In this document: piece by piece, positions 20,243-32,745 of the stretch
Position numbering within the stretch: the stretch's first letter is position 1
How the letters are laid out: the number at the start of each line of letters is the position of its first letter
DNA from: Albugo candida
Lineage: Eukaryota > Oomycota > Peronosporomycetes > Albuginales
Assembly (NCBI GenBank): GCA_040437565.1
Contig: JBDOQK010000001.1
Location: 1,033,907-1,097,906, forward strand
DNA length: 64,000 nt
Reading direction: 5' to 3'
The notes under the pieces: model-generated
What the model was told of the DNA's origin: nothing
Database searches by the model: none
The model's input: the letters and a program-made list of their open reading frames with translations, nothing else
Position numbers and translations under genes: made by a program

Positions 20243-23200
20243 TCAAAAAATCACTCCGTTGTATGCGATTCTCGCCTGTGCGTTCTGGTTGTTAAGCGCG
20301 AAACGAGATGCGGACAAAGACTGCTCACTATTGTGAAAGCTGGATGATTGTGTTGGATACAGTAAAGTGGGAAGTTCATTGCTAACTTGGGTTTGGTAGT
20401 ACCCTAGCTCGTAGCTTGATTGAATTGGATGGTGAGTTTCATGTTCAAAATTGTGGTGAGCGTCATAAGGATACGGTTGATTCGAGTGATAGTCAAACGT
20501 AAATGTATCTTGCGCGTCCTTTTGCAACACATTTTGTGATTCACTCTGACAATGTGGCAGTGCTACGTAGGGACAAAAGCATGATGCCGAGGAGGCAGTC
20601 AAGTCTTTATAATATCTTTGGTAATGAGCATTTTGAGATTGATAATGATTGATCATATGTAAGCCAATTTGTGCGTTTTGACCATGTCTCGCAAGATTGC
20701 CATGCTGTTCAATATGAGTGCTGAAAGATTCTGGTTTTCCACGATTCGGTCCGTGACTCACAAAAACAAGAGGACGATATGATTCGTGCTTGTCAAGAAG
20801 GCTTGAGTTCTGGAAACGTGCAATCATTGCTTTTTTTCCTTGTAGTCTGGCGTATGAAATCGCACAAACTTTTTCGCTGTTAAAGTTTGACCACTTTTGC
20901 TGGTTGAATTCCTGGTGAAAAGAAATAATCGCACTCGGTTCCATAAAGTTCAAAAATGCGTAGCCCATATTACATTTGTTTTTGAAATCAATCGGCAGAT
21001 AAAAAAAGTCGTATCGTCCATGGTGATGACGATTGATTTCGTTCAACAGCATTTGCTGCGTGTATTTGTTGGGAATATTTCGGATCATCAACGTCGTACG
21101 GCAGTCCACACCTGAAATGACGTTTTCAATTAATAAGCAGAATTCGTTCACTCCATTTGACGCGTTTCGATTCTGTAAATTTCCAAGAACCTGCACGTTT
21201 GTATATGCAGCTGAAGTGCTTTTGTTTACCGATCGCGGATCTACGTGGCATAGGGAGCTATGCATGCTAGAATATGCTACATGGCTCGGATATGACAGAA
21301 GATCATAGCCATTTTCATGCCTCCGGTAGTCGGCACCATGACAAGCACTTGTCGGCTGAGCTTGGTTTATTGATTCTATGAAGGGACAAATTTTGCTTTT
21401 AGCCTCAATTGAAGTATGTTGTGGTCTCTGTGCAGGCTCGAATTTGCCTTCATGTGCTGGAAGCTTGTCTCCTCGACGAGGTGATGACTTCGACGCTTGA
21501 TTTGTTGGACAAGTTTGTGGTGCTGTAGTGCCCTTGCAGTTGGTTGTTTCATTAGTTTGAGTTGCAGTCACCAGTAGGTCGGCTGATGGAGCCTGCAAAT
21601 CAGCCACCGTAGGTAAGATTTCTGCGTTTTTCATGGGTACCGGAGCTGTGTCAACTTCATCCTGACAGTTTAATGAGGAATTACGAAGCTTCTTTAAATG
21701 AGCAGAGAAAGCAATGATCTTGTTCTCATCAAATAATGGAGAAGCCGTCCGTGTTGCTACGATTGATCCAGTTGGATGCAATGAGAGATTTAAGTTTCGT
21801 ACTGCGTTTTGAACATCTCGAGCATCATTGTATTCAACTATGTAGCTATTGCACAACGTTGTTTCTGGTTGAGAGAATATCCTGGTAACCTCTCCGAATT
21901 GAGAACACACTCTACCTACTTCATGTAATGAGTGTGAAAGTGATTTCGCTTTTGACAGCTGAACCAAAACCGTAGCACTATTCCTTTCATCGATAACCTC
22001 GTAAGGTCGACTGAAATGTACTTTAGTCTTTTTGAACGCATCGCGTATGGCTGATGTCGGTTGTTTGCTCGGTGGCATCCGTGAGGGCATGCTTCCCAGA
22101 TTATCCCACATCTTTGCCGCTCTAATAGCGGTTTTGATTTCATAGAATGTACAAAAGATCAGTCCCTGGTCACTAAATTCAGTTCGTAATCTTGCTACAT
22201 CTCCAAAGCACTACAATGTGAAGCTTGAGTTTAGAGTTTGAAAAGAGAAAAGGATGTCAACGCACGTTCAGACTATTGACCAAATACTCCAGTATCGCTG
22301 TTGCAAAAAAACCGTCTTGCGCCTCGAGCATTATGTGGTGGGATGCGATCTTGCTGGCCAGCGAATGAGCCAGGTCGAGAATATTTGTCGAGTCCTCTGA
22401 GCTGGCATTTGCCGTGTTCCATATCGACGGTTTCAAATAATCTTTTATGGTACAATATTTGTTGTCGGGATTTGTATTTTGTGAAGGTAACGTTGGAGAA
22501 GCATTGATTCTATCTGAATAAGGCGGGGGAAGAATATTGCCCAAGTCACAGGATTCCTACACCCAGACCAAATATTGGAAAAGGCACAAAAAATCCGGCA
22601 ACATAACAGTACGTACATCATCTATCCCTGGTGTTGAAGCGATGGGAGGTAGAGAAAAGGAAGATGACAGGGGAGTAATCAGTTTTTCTGCGTCAGTAAG
22701 CTGCTCTGTAAACTGAGAAGTATCTGATTTTGTAACTGTTGGGATCCTAGCGTTCCCATCAAGAACGGAACAGTGCTGCCAGGAAAGATCAAACTGATCG
22801 CATGAGCTTTTGAACGGTTTCTGTGAGATCGAATGATTCCAATTGTTTATTTCACTCAAGAAGCTTGTACCAGTCTTTTGATCGTGAACGTCCTTCTCGA
22901 ATGATACCTTGGGTATTGCCTCAACTTTCCAACTAGGAATTCGAGATGTCAAAAGCGTCGAATCTCTTCTCACACCTCGATTGACACTAGTTTGAGTAAT
23001 CTGATCTGATACAGCAAAGTTGGCTACTCGTGAAGCAAGCTTGCTGTCGCAGCAGTAATCCTCCATCTGATTCGTATAGCCCTGAAACTCTTCTTCCGCA
23101 ACAAACCGATGCATATCTTGATTGGAATCAGTAGGGATCGACCCCGTCAGATCAATGCGAGCTTCGGTAATTCTAGTACGTCGAATAAAATCGACATGAT

Positions 23201-23447
23201 AGCTTTTTGCTGCAAATGCTTTATCGCTGCTGGCTACACTTTCAAACTTCCAGAGTTGGGGATTTTCTTTTGCGCAACTGTTTACGCCACTTTCGCTGAA
23301 GAGATTTTCCGAACTGGCATTGTTTTCCTGTAGTCTTGTCACCCGAGTGTGTTTCGCTGTAGTTGCAAACGGAGTACAGACGGAACTATCCACTTTTTTA
23401 TTATCTTTACCAGCACAATCGTGAAATGTAAATTGACCTTCTGCCAT
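20243..23447 (-). CDS. Mei2-like RNA-binding protein
   Basis: Three exons: 22617-23447, 22266-22556 and 20243-22210, with introns of 60 nt (22557-22616) and 55 nt (22211-22265); the result is 1029 aa in frame. The first RRM is assembled across the second intron (CFGDVARLRTEFSDQGLIFC followed by TFYEIKTAIRAAKMW). A second follows (SATVLVQLSKAKSL...GEVTRIFSQPETTLCNSYIV). The C-terminal RRM (about residues 742-860) is the Mei2-specific kind: TTLMIRNIPNKYTQQMLLNE, FFYLPIDFKNKCNMGYAFLN, KVCAISYARLQGKKAMIARF. Mei2-family proteins bind RNA and control meiosis or development; here that role is inference. The N-terminal 370 residues are Ser/Thr-rich and likely disordered. The two tail regions rich in His/Gln/Tyr are low complexity. 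Confidence 0.95.
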
Positions 23448-23575
23448 CGTGCACGAGTAGATTCAATTCAATCTATAAGAAACTTTACGTTGAGATTGCA
23501 GAAAATAATTATGAAGAACGGTCGTTCTTCAATCGCCAAGTCGAGTGGAATAAAACATAATGAATTGCAAAGATC

Positions 23576-23976
23576 TCAGTGCGGTGAACCGACGCAACAG
23601 GTGTCAATAGCCGCCGCATAAAAATGGTCCTCGTTAATTGGTTGCATACCATAGATACAGAAAATTTCTCTTTTGTCAAGTGACGAGGTTGTACCTGGCT
23701 AAAACTCTTTTGAGGTGACGATATGGCGTTTAAAAATCTTTCGTGCGGCTGGTCAAATGCCACTACAGTTTTACAAGAGTCAAATCCTACGGTTTTGGCC
23801 ACTGAGATAGAGTCAAGGTGTAACGTCGTCATACGAGTCGACAGATACTGTAACACGATCGTACAAAACTGACACGAACGGCCCATTTTCATACACGAAC
23901 GCGCGTTCGGCATCAGCCTCGACTCACAAAGTCCACTGTATGTATCATATGTATCATACAGCTTTAGAATGACCAT
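23576..23976 (-). CDS. Small hypothetical protein (111 aa, one intron)
   Basis: Exon 1 is 23695-23976 (94 codons, from MVILKLYDTYDTYSGL), the intron 23630-23694 is 65 nt, and exon 2 is 23576-23629 (DHFYAAAIDTCCVGSPH, stop). Without splicing the first frame runs on to 23509. There are about seven cysteines, including a C-x-x-C (SCQFC) and CC near the end. I do not recognise a family. It is transcribed upstream of, and in the same direction as, the Mei2-like gene, with 128 bp between them. Confidence 0.45.
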
Positions 23977-24047
23977 TCAAGCACGTTTTTGTGGCTATGA
24001 TCCACGCTATACGACCCAACATAAAGCATAATATCATGTGAAATGTG

Positions 24048-26027
24048 TTACTCTCTATTGTTGTCATATCGAAATGTGCAGACCACCCACGACTTATGAT
24101 GATCTTCGTCATCGAGCTGGAAAACGCTGGATACTAGTGGCATGGAGTTTTTAATAGCCTTATCTAGTTTTTTCAGAGAGCTCGTTTGATCTTGATCGCT
24201 TATCACAAACTGAGACTCGGTAGTAAGTGGTAAAATATATGAAAACCCCTCGTTGCGCAACAAATCCCACAGCGTAATTGGTGATGCAACTCTGATTTGG
24301 TCAATACATTGATCCTGCTGTTTGCTGTGAACCACTTTGGTCTGCAACAACCATGGGCCGAACGTATACTCCTGATCAAGAGAAACTGTTGTGCCAATCC
24401 TAGCATGAGCTTCTGATCTAGGTGGGAAGAAACGATCTCGGAAAATGATGAGACAGCATTCTTCCGTAAGAAAAGAGCGATTCTTTTTTTTAAGAGTGAT
24501 CCAAGATCCTTTGCCTTTATGCTCACGTACTTTGATCATCAGTTCTCGAATTGGTTTTTCTCGGATCATGTGGTCTCCCATCTTAAAATGGCAAATCTGC
24601 CGTAGTATTTCTTTCCAAATAAAATAGGGTTGATTTGCTAGAAGCGTGCAGCTAAACCATACAGCAACACTGCTGGAATGCACACTGGACATGATAGGTC
24701 TCATTATGTTTTCCTGAATGAGTTCGCTGCACTGAGTGGACTCTGTCCCAAGATTCGAGATATTCTGCAGAAAACCATCGCCATACATATCTTTTAGAAG
24801 AGGCATGAGCTGATTACGTAGCTTCCCTCTTGTACTCCATGCTGGGGTCGTATCCTTGAAATACGGGATACCATAGCGATGAGCAAAGTCAAAGATTGCA
24901 GACTTGTCAAATTGTAGCATTGGTCGCCAGATGACAACTCCGTTTGCGGCACTCGTCTCGCTCATTCCGTTCAGGTTCAAAAGACTTGAACCTTTCATCA
25001 TGTTAGAAATGATATTTTCCTGCACATCTCCGCGATGGTGACCAAAACAAATGCCAGGTATACCATGTTTTTTAAGAATATCTCGATAGGTTGAATAGCG
25101 TATGTCGCGAGCAACTTTTTCATATTCATCCCGTTTTGTTTCTCCTCGTGTCACTTCATCGATTGTTCGCGCATAAAATTGGATATCCAGTCGATCGCAC
25201 CACTCCTTCACGTATGTATGTTCTGCTGCACTCTCTGGGCGATTTGCATAATCAATGTGGATCGCAACTATACCATAATACTGAGATGACAGCCTCACTT
25301 TATGCAGTAAATAGGCAAGCACCATAGAATCAACACCACCAGATAGCGAAATAGCCACGTGAGTGTCGTTCAGAGCATTTTTGTTCACCAAGAAGGTCTT
25401 GATGGATTTGAAAAGTTCGGTCTCGTGCACACCACTTTCGTCTTTTTGGACAAGATGCCGTTCGAGGATATTATAAACCGCTGTATCTGATGACTCAGTA
25501 CCTTTCAGATGTAAAAGACGTTGCTGCGTGGTTCGCGAAAACTTGTCGAGTAATTCTCTCTCTGCATGCCCAAATACTTTTCGGTCTTCCACTTCCTTTA
25601 ATAACGCTGTTAGACCTTCTGTGCAAGGTGAATGCCGAAGGGGCATCATTGCAAATACATAATGGGGTATCGCCATGTTTACATGCCACTTCTTCTCAAT
25701 CAAATGTTTTACAAGTGTAATACTAATTTTATCATTTCTGGCAACAAGGTCGTCTCGATCACTTCTGTTCCGATAGATATGACGCGAAAATTGATCCAGC
25801 ACGATAATAAGAGCAAGGAGAGAAGGACGCGTGCTTTGCCACTCTACAAGTTGTCCACCTTGTGCTTGTTCTAACAAACCGAAAAATTGCCGCGTGACCT
25901 CCCCATCGACTTGCTTTTGAGTATGAGATTTATGTGGTGGAAACCATTTCATCTTGTAGTTCTCATTTTGGTCACCATCGAACCAGAAGGATAATACCTG
26001 CTCTACCTGAATGCAGTCGATCATCAT
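24048..26027 (-). CDS. Fusion of a DUF924 domain and a TilS/MesJ-type tRNA(Ile)-lysidine synthetase domain
   Basis: A single-exon, 659-aa protein. The first ~180 residues match the DUF924 family: EQVLSFWFD near the start, LALIIVLDQFSRHIYRN, and PHYVFAMMPLRHSPCTEGL. A linker follows, then an N-type ATP pyrophosphatase domain with the P-loop SGGVDS (residues 229-234), HIDYANR, and FGHHRGDVQENIISNMMKGS, as in bacterial TilS, which converts C34 of tRNA-Ile(CAU) to lysidine. Further blocks (WRPMLQFDKSAIFDFA, IPYFKDTTPAWSTRGKLRNQ) fit the TilS core, and ~250 residues with a possible C-terminal substrate-binding domain follow. The true start is the ATG at 26027; the in-frame codon before it is TTG. 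The ATG is 49 bp from the divergent ATG at 26077. No clear mitochondrial leader is visible. Confidence 0.9.
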   Translation of the reverse strand: MMIDCIQVEQVLSFWFDGDQNENYKMKWFPPHKSHTQKQVDGEVTRQFFGLLEQAQGGQLVEWQSTRPSLLALIIVLDQFSRHIYRNRSDRDDLVARNDKISITLVKHLIEKKWHVNMAIPHYVFAMMPLRHSPCTEGLTALLKEVEDRKVFGHAERELLDKFSRTTQQRLLHLKGTESSDTAVYNILERHLVQKDESGVHETELFKSIKTFLVNKNALNDTHVAISLSGGVDSMVLAYLLHKVRLSSQYYGIVAIHIDYANRPESAAEHTYVKEWCDRLDIQFYARTIDEVTRGETKRDEYEKVARDIRYSTYRDILKKHGIPGICFGHHRGDVQENIISNMMKGSSLLNLNGMSETSAANGVVIWRPMLQFDKSAIFDFAHRYGIPYFKDTTPAWSTRGKLRNQLMPLLKDMYGDGFLQNISNLGTESTQCSELIQENIMRPIMSSVHSSSVAVWFSCTLLANQPYFIWKEILRQICHFKMGDHMIREKPIRELMIKVREHKGKGSWITLKKKNRSFLTEECCLIIFRDRFFPPRSEAHARIGTTVSLDQEYTFGPWLLQTKVVHSKQQDQCIDQIRVASPITLWDLLRNEGFSYILPLTTESQFVISDQDQTSSLKKLDKAIKNSMPLVSSVFQLDDEDHHKSWVVCTFRYDNNRE

Positions 26028-26076
26028 AATTCTCAAATTTGATTGGCGTACATACAGTTCTCGCGACTGAGACTAA

Positions 26077-28061
26077 ATGCAAGCTGAGGATTGCATAATC
26101 CAAAAAGAATGGCTACAAAAGCTGCTGCATAACATGCGGAGTTCTCCTAGAGGATACTTGGACACATTGAGGTCACAAAAGGTGAGTGACACATCTTAAG
26201 ATATCTTGTTATTTTGATCCCCTCGTGTAGAATCTCGCATACTTGACAGCTTGGATAACAAAGATCGAATTGATTGAAAGAGACGAGGCTATTCTATCGG
26301 ACATAGTTGACATTTGTAGGTGATCAGTAGTCTGTCAGCCCCGGTAATGTGACATCGGGGTCAAACGCAGTACTTTTGACTATAGAGTATCACGACACCG
26401 CGGAATTTACCGAAGAAGAGTGCATACTAGTCAGAAGCGCTCGACAGTGGGCAGTCGATACAATTGTGTACATACAAAATCAAACAATTCTGGATAAACC
26501 ATTCTCGAAAGACCTTGCAGAGGCAGAAGCAGATTTGTGTCGCTTTACATGCGACTGGCGAGGAGAGGACATACTTGTGCTGAAAAAACGTTTGATCAGA
26601 GAAAAGTTAAGAAAAACACTTGATACGAAGCATTTCATGCTTGATCAGACGAGTCAAGGCCACGTCACTGATATGTCAAAATATATAGCAGAGTTGTGTG
26701 ACAGTTCTGACTTCATCGAATTCATGGAAATTTTGCTCATTCACAACCGGATCTTTCGTCTCGATGACATGTGTGTCAAGAGATTGGAAAATGTACTACC
26801 CGGCCAAGTCGGACCTTCGTTGGAAGTATACAAACCAGTCGAACAACTGAGTTTGCACGCTCGAATACGTTACTGGTCCAATCACCCGGCCAGCTGGGTG
26901 CAGCAAGTGAGCTTCGTTGCTTGAAGGCTCTCAAGAAGAAAACTAATGTCATGTCGGTCAGTTAGATTATTGGTTGATTGAGAGTCACAAGCGCCTGTTT
27001 GTTGACGCAGCACATATTTGTTTCCCGGTATCATCATTTGAGGCACATTCAGCAGCCAAAGTGACAATCAAAAATGCACCTGAGAGCGCGCACTTATTTA
27101 CCATCTTGTGGCTTCATATCACAAAATACTGGAAGCATTATATTGCAAGTGCACGCACACGTGATCTTTTAGAAATAGTGCAGACACAAATATGTGATAT
27201 GTCTGCTCGACCCAGGGAGTTGTTTCGTCTCCAAGCACTACGATCTGAGAAGGAAACCCGAATGCTCTCCCAAGATAAATTACTGAATCTCTTGTCATCG
27301 GTATACAGCGAACTGGAAGGCGCAATGCATAGCCAACAAGTAGGTAAGTACGCCGATACGGGAGTATTTTGGATCGAGATCGCTCTGGATTCTTCCATTT
27401 TACATGCTTGTTTAAAAATGGTCCTTGCCAACGAATGCACCTTGAAAGCTTGTATTGAGTCTAATAAGTGCAACTTTAAAAGTCCTCAAAGAGTTCACAA
27501 TGCAGCAACGACGATCATTAGCTTCTTTTATGCATCAAACTGGTGTAATGACGTATTTATCATGAGCCCATTTACACATTCGTCAGATCTCTTGCGAGAA
27601 TTTATACCGACGATGATTGATTGTACACGATTGCAGAAAGCCAGAGAGTTCTTGTCTGATATCGAAAGAGCATCACCAAGAACAAAGCTGGTCATACTAC
27701 GACTTGGATGGATGTGGACGCTCGAAGAGATTTCGAGGACTGAAAGTATCACTACTACGGCGGTGACGAATATGCTTCAACGGATAAAAATGATCTTTTG
27801 CGGTTTGACAGCTCAGTAAGTTAAGTTTTTTGTATCTGTCCGATTAAGTGATCGGTCTGAGTCGATTTGAATAGATTCAGAGCAGAAGTCTTGACAGTAT
27901 TCCTCCTCGATCTACGAATCGAGCTACAAAATTCCGGTAATGGATCACTTCGAATTTCTTACGACCAAATCTCGTCCTGGCTTCTTACCCTGGTCAGAGA
28001 AGCAGACCAAAGCAAGGAAGAGGAAATGATGCAGACACTCCTCTACTTCAAAAGTTTTTGA
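26077..28061 (+). CDS. Conserved-looking helical protein of unknown function (581 aa, five exons)
   Basis: Exons 26077-26181, 26231-26315, 26371-26906, 26983-27815 and 27875-28061 join in frame (1746 nt); introns are 49, 55, 76 and 59 nt. Begins MQAEDCIIQKEWLQKLLHNM and ends EEEMMQTLLYFKSF. It looks all-helical, with hydrophobic repeats and no zinc, nucleotide-binding or membrane motif that I can see. HEAT/ARM-like stacking is possible, but the repeats are not regular. I do not recognise a family. It shares a 49-bp divergent promoter space with the DUF924-TilS gene. Confidence 0.7.
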
Positions 28062-28143
28062 ATGACATGTAGCTGTAATATTGTATTAATCAGATCACCT
28101 GCAGGAAATCGAATTTATTGATAAGTTCGTTTGTTCACTGCTG

Positions 28144-28243
28144 NNNNNNNNNNNNNNNNNNNNNNNNNNNNNNNNNNNNNNNNNNNNNNNNNNNNNNNNN
28201 NNNNNNNNNNNNNNNNNNNNNNNNNNNNNNNNNNNNNNNNNNN
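28144..28243. other. Assembly gap (100 N)
   Basis: Unlike most gaps in this window, I see no repeated sequence on its two sides. It lies just 16 bp upstream of the UMP-CMP kinase start, so its promoter may be missing. Confidence 0.9.
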
Positions 28244-28908
<665 letters not shown>

Positions 28909-29524
28909 CACATGCCCTCCACAGTGTCGAGATAAACGCCTTGGAGCTGTTCATTTTATAATATCTCGGAATCATAGCGTCGGATTTGATTTGTTAGTAA
29001 ACTACACAGGCATCTGCATCTTTATGCATACAAAAATAGCAAGTAGATCTCCATCAAATTTCCAACTTGAGTAATTATCTATGTGTGTTTCAGTGAAGTT
29101 CGTGTTCGCTTATTGAGTATAAGCAGAAGACTCGCGTTTTCTCTACGTGCTCAAATAATTGCACTACCATATCCACACTTGCATTTCTCCACATAGCGAT
29201 GTGACTATTCGAAACATAGTTTCCATAAGATAATTCTGGAAACATTATACCATTTTTCGAAAACCACTTCAAAGAACCGCGTCGATGAGAATTGCCCTGT
29301 TTTTTATTCCAGGTGCGCCTGCGCCACGAGTTAGATATATTTGCCTATACCTTCTGTATAGTGTAGCACAAGATGCAACCTGCAGTATTTTCATATCAAA
29401 AGTATTTTTTAGGCTTGACATTGACATTAGTATACCTTGCAAAGAACGGCAAGTACCACGTTTCCATATTGCTTTGTGCATCAAACAAATAACCTGCTTT
29501 AAATGATACTATTGAGATAGTAAG
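28909..29524. other. Intergenic region between UMP-CMP kinase and PEX11
   Basis: About 600 bp with only short unsupported ORFs. From 29161 it belongs to the large repeated block. Confidence 0.35.
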
Positions 29525-30562
29525 ATGCTGCCGGAGCTAAAAGATTGCCTCCAATTCGCCAACAATACAACACACGCAGACAAGATCTACAAGACTATAG
29601 GTTACGGAAGCGGCTCACTTGGACATGTCTTATCTCATTTTCGAGCCGATCCTGACATTGTTGACGGGCTAAAAAAGCTTTCAAGCGCAATCAGCTTGGC
29701 GCGCTATGTGACACGAGTCACGGGCACCTTTCAGTCTTATGATGCTTTTCGTTGTGTCTCTTGGGCTTTGGATGATGATGATTCCTTAAACCGACTAATA
29801 GCTAAAGCCCAGGCATTCACCATGATGCTTTATTACCCTTTGGAACATGTATCATACATCGGATTTATGTATGCAACATTCACTAGCTGATCGTATACAT
29901 GCTTGACTATCCAAATTCAATGCCCCAACGAATGAATTAGGGCGCCAAAGCTAATTCGAATTGATGCTGGGAAAATCTCTCGGCAGTCTTGCATCGCATG
30001 GCTGATGTATATAATCTTGGATATGTACGCAAATCAACGAAGGTGCCTCCATTTTATTGCTTCTACGCGTCAAAGAAGTCAATTATTCCGATTGTAGGAT
30101 TCGAAAACTTGCGTTAGAGGAATGCAGCATTCTCGAGGGCTCTGATGATACAGATCGTAAAGTGAGTACTAATATGTGTAAACTCAATCATTCGCACGCT
30201 TCAAAACACTTGTAGAAAAAACTCCCAGAGATTCGGACGAGGTACTCCTATAGCTTTTACGGTTGGATATTGAAGTGAGCGCTGAGTTATATTGTTGCAA
30301 GCAGGAAAAGCGAACTACATTACACACAACTCAGAAATGCTTGTCTCCTGCCCACTTGTTTGCACTGGTCCATACATGAAGGCGTGTTGCCAGGTGATGG
30401 AAAATACATGACGAAATTTTTCACATAAAATTTACTATTTCTTGTATTTCTGGTTGTACAGAATCAGTGGTGCAATACCTATGTTGTTTGGAAGCCTGTG
30501 TTGGGTTATGGCGCGCTTGGACAAATTCGACACGACAGTCAGAACGCGCTCAGCGTAGCTGA
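29525..30562 (+). CDS. PEX11: Peroxisomal membrane protein PEX11, copy A
   Basis: Six exons: 29525-29868, 29941-30042, 30098-30161, 30216-30241, 30305-30393 and 30462-30562, with introns of 72, 55, 54, 63 and 68 nt. They join to 241 aa in frame, a normal PEX11 length. PEX11 elongates and divides peroxisomes from their membrane. Signatures: LSSAISLARYVTRVTGTFQS (amphipathic membrane-bending helix region), YYPLEHVSYIGF, then after splicing APKLIRIDAGKISRQSCIAW and LIILDMYANQRR-like sequence, and near the C-terminus LRNACLLPTCLHWSIHEGVL. Reading only the first open frame would give a misleading 121-aa product. An apparently identical copy lies at 31601. Confidence 0.93.
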
Positions 30563-30669
30563 TTATGTTGTTCCTATGTAGCTAATCCACTCGTTACCTC
30601 CATGTGCTGGTTGAATCGTTGTTATCGCAAATACTCGTTTGAGAAATCAAAGATCGAGCCTGCTCAAAC

Positions 30670-30953
30670 ATGTCGGTACATTTGAACTCATATGTACGGC
30701 TATTCAGCGTACATGCAAGTAATTCAAAAACGTATCTATCCTCGCAATTGCTCAAATGTTTCGAAGTGATCGAAAGATCCCGCACGATTAATCGAGTCGC
30801 ACTTGTTTTCGCAATACTGTGTACTTGTGTACAATTACCAATGGCATTAATTTGGTTACGGATGCACCAGGAGTTCTCAAATCAGGTATATTACAGCTAG
30901 ATTCTTTTCGTTCATAATGCCTCGATTCAATTTCCCTTCAGTGTGCTACCTGA
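30670..30953 (+). CDS. Small putative membrane protein, copy A
   Basis: MSVHLNSYVRLFSVHASNSK leads to a hydrophobic helix (VALVFAILCTCVQLPMALIW). A 57-nt intron ending TTCCCTTCAG would join QEFSNQ to CAT and a stop. No family recognised; the splice signals make it somewhat better than a chance ORF. Confidence 0.35.
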
Positions 30954-31136
30954 AAAGTATTAGGACAAAAGCACAATCAGGAACCAAGAGAATCCAAGAC
31001 AATTGATTATCTCCCGGTTCAACAAATATGCAGCAGTCCTTGAAATGTTCCTATGTATCCGTGCTACTATAGATTGTACAAGTTGCCGAAAAGTCTGCTT
31101 AATTTGACAACTTCCGTAGCAAAAATTGGTCATTTG

Positions 31137-31236
31137 NNNNNNNNNNNNNNNNNNNNNNNNNNNNNNNNNNNNNNNNNNNNNNNNNNNNNNNNNNNNNNNN
31201 NNNNNNNNNNNNNNNNNNNNNNNNNNNNNNNNNNNN
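31137..31236. other. Assembly gap (100 N) with 1976-bp repeated flanks
   Basis: It separates the two copies of the PEX11 block (29161-31136 and 31237-33212). Confidence 0.92.
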
Positions 31237-31600
31237 GCACTACCATATCCACACTTGCATTTCTCCACATAGCGATGTGACTATTCGAAACATAGTTTCC
31301 ATAAGATAATTCTGGAAACATTATACCATTTTTCGAAAACCACTTCAAAGAACCGCGTCGATGAGAATTGCCCTGTTTTTTATTCCAGGTGCGCCTGCGC
31401 CACGAGTTAGATATATTTGCCTATACCTTCTGTATAGTGTAGCACAAGATGCAACCTGCAGTATTTTCATATCAAAAGTATTTTTTAGGCTTGACATTGA
31501 CATTAGTATACCTTGCAAAGAACGGCAAGTACCACGTTTCCATATTGCTTTGTGCATCAAACAAATAACCTGCTTTAAATGATACTATTGAGATAGTAAG

Positions 31601-32638
31601 ATGCTGCCGGAGCTAAAAGATTGCCTCCAATTCGCCAACAATACAACACACGCAGACAAGATCTACAAGACTATAGGTTACGGAAGCGGCTCACTTGGAC
31701 ATGTCTTATCTCATTTTCGAGCCGATCCTGACATTGTTGACGGGCTAAAAAAGCTTTCAAGCGCAATCAGCTTGGCGCGCTATGTGACACGAGTCACGGG
31801 CACCTTTCAGTCTTATGATGCTTTTCGTTGTGTCTCTTGGGCTTTGGATGATGATGATTCCTTAAACCGACTAATAGCTAAAGCCCAGGCATTCACCATG
31901 ATGCTTTATTACCCTTTGGAACATGTATCATACATCGGATTTATGTATGCAACATTCACTAGCTGATCGTATACATGCTTGACTATCCAAATTCAATGCC
32001 CCAACGAATGAATTAGGGCGCCAAAGCTAATTCGAATTGATGCTGGGAAAATCTCTCGGCAGTCTTGCATCGCATGGCTGATGTATATAATCTTGGATAT
32101 GTACGCAAATCAACGAAGGTGCCTCCATTTTATTGCTTCTACGCGTCAAAGAAGTCAATTATTCCGATTGTAGGATTCGAAAACTTGCGTTAGAGGAATG
32201 CAGCATTCTCGAGGGCTCTGATGATACAGATCGTAAAGTGAGTACTAATATGTGTAAACTCAATCATTCGCACGCTTCAAAACACTTGTAGAAAAAACTC
32301 CCAGAGATTCGGACGAGGTACTCCTATAGCTTTTACGGTTGGATATTGAAGTGAGCGCTGAGTTATATTGTTGCAAGCAGGAAAAGCGAACTACATTACA
32401 CACAACTCAGAAATGCTTGTCTCCTGCCCACTTGTTTGCACTGGTCCATACATGAAGGCGTGTTGCCAGGTGATGGAAAATACATGACGAAATTTTTCAC
32501 ATAAAATTTACTATTTCTTGTATTTCTGGTTGTACAGAATCAGTGGTGCAATACCTATGTTGTTTGGAAGCCTGTGTTGGGTTATGGCGCGCTTGGACAA
32601 ATTCGACACGACAGTCAGAACGCGCTCAGCGTAGCTGA
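31601..32638 (+). CDS. PEX11: Peroxisomal membrane protein PEX11, copy B
   Basis: The same six-exon gene as at 29525, shifted by 2076 bp, with the same 241-aa product and the same introns. If the two blocks are one overlap, only one PEX11 gene exists here. If they are a true duplication, there are two identical genes in tandem. Confidence 0.85.
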
Positions 32639-32745
32639 TTATGTTGTTCCTATGTAGCTAATCCACTCGTTACCTCCATGTGCTGGTTGAATCGTTGTTA
32701 TCGCAAATACTCGTTTGAGAAATCAAAGATCGAGCCTGCTCAAAC

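Larger units (their letters stand above)
29161..31136 (+). repeat. 1976-bp direct repeat, copy A (contains PEX11)
   Basis: Every part that I compared is the same as 31237-33212, on the other side of a 100-N gap; the offset is a constant 2076 bp. It is either an unmerged contig overlap or a very recent tandem duplication. Confidence 0.9.

Noticed and set aside
29525-29890. A stand-alone 121-aa protein
   Set aside because: This is only the first exon of PEX11 read into its intron; splicing gives the full 241-aa protein.
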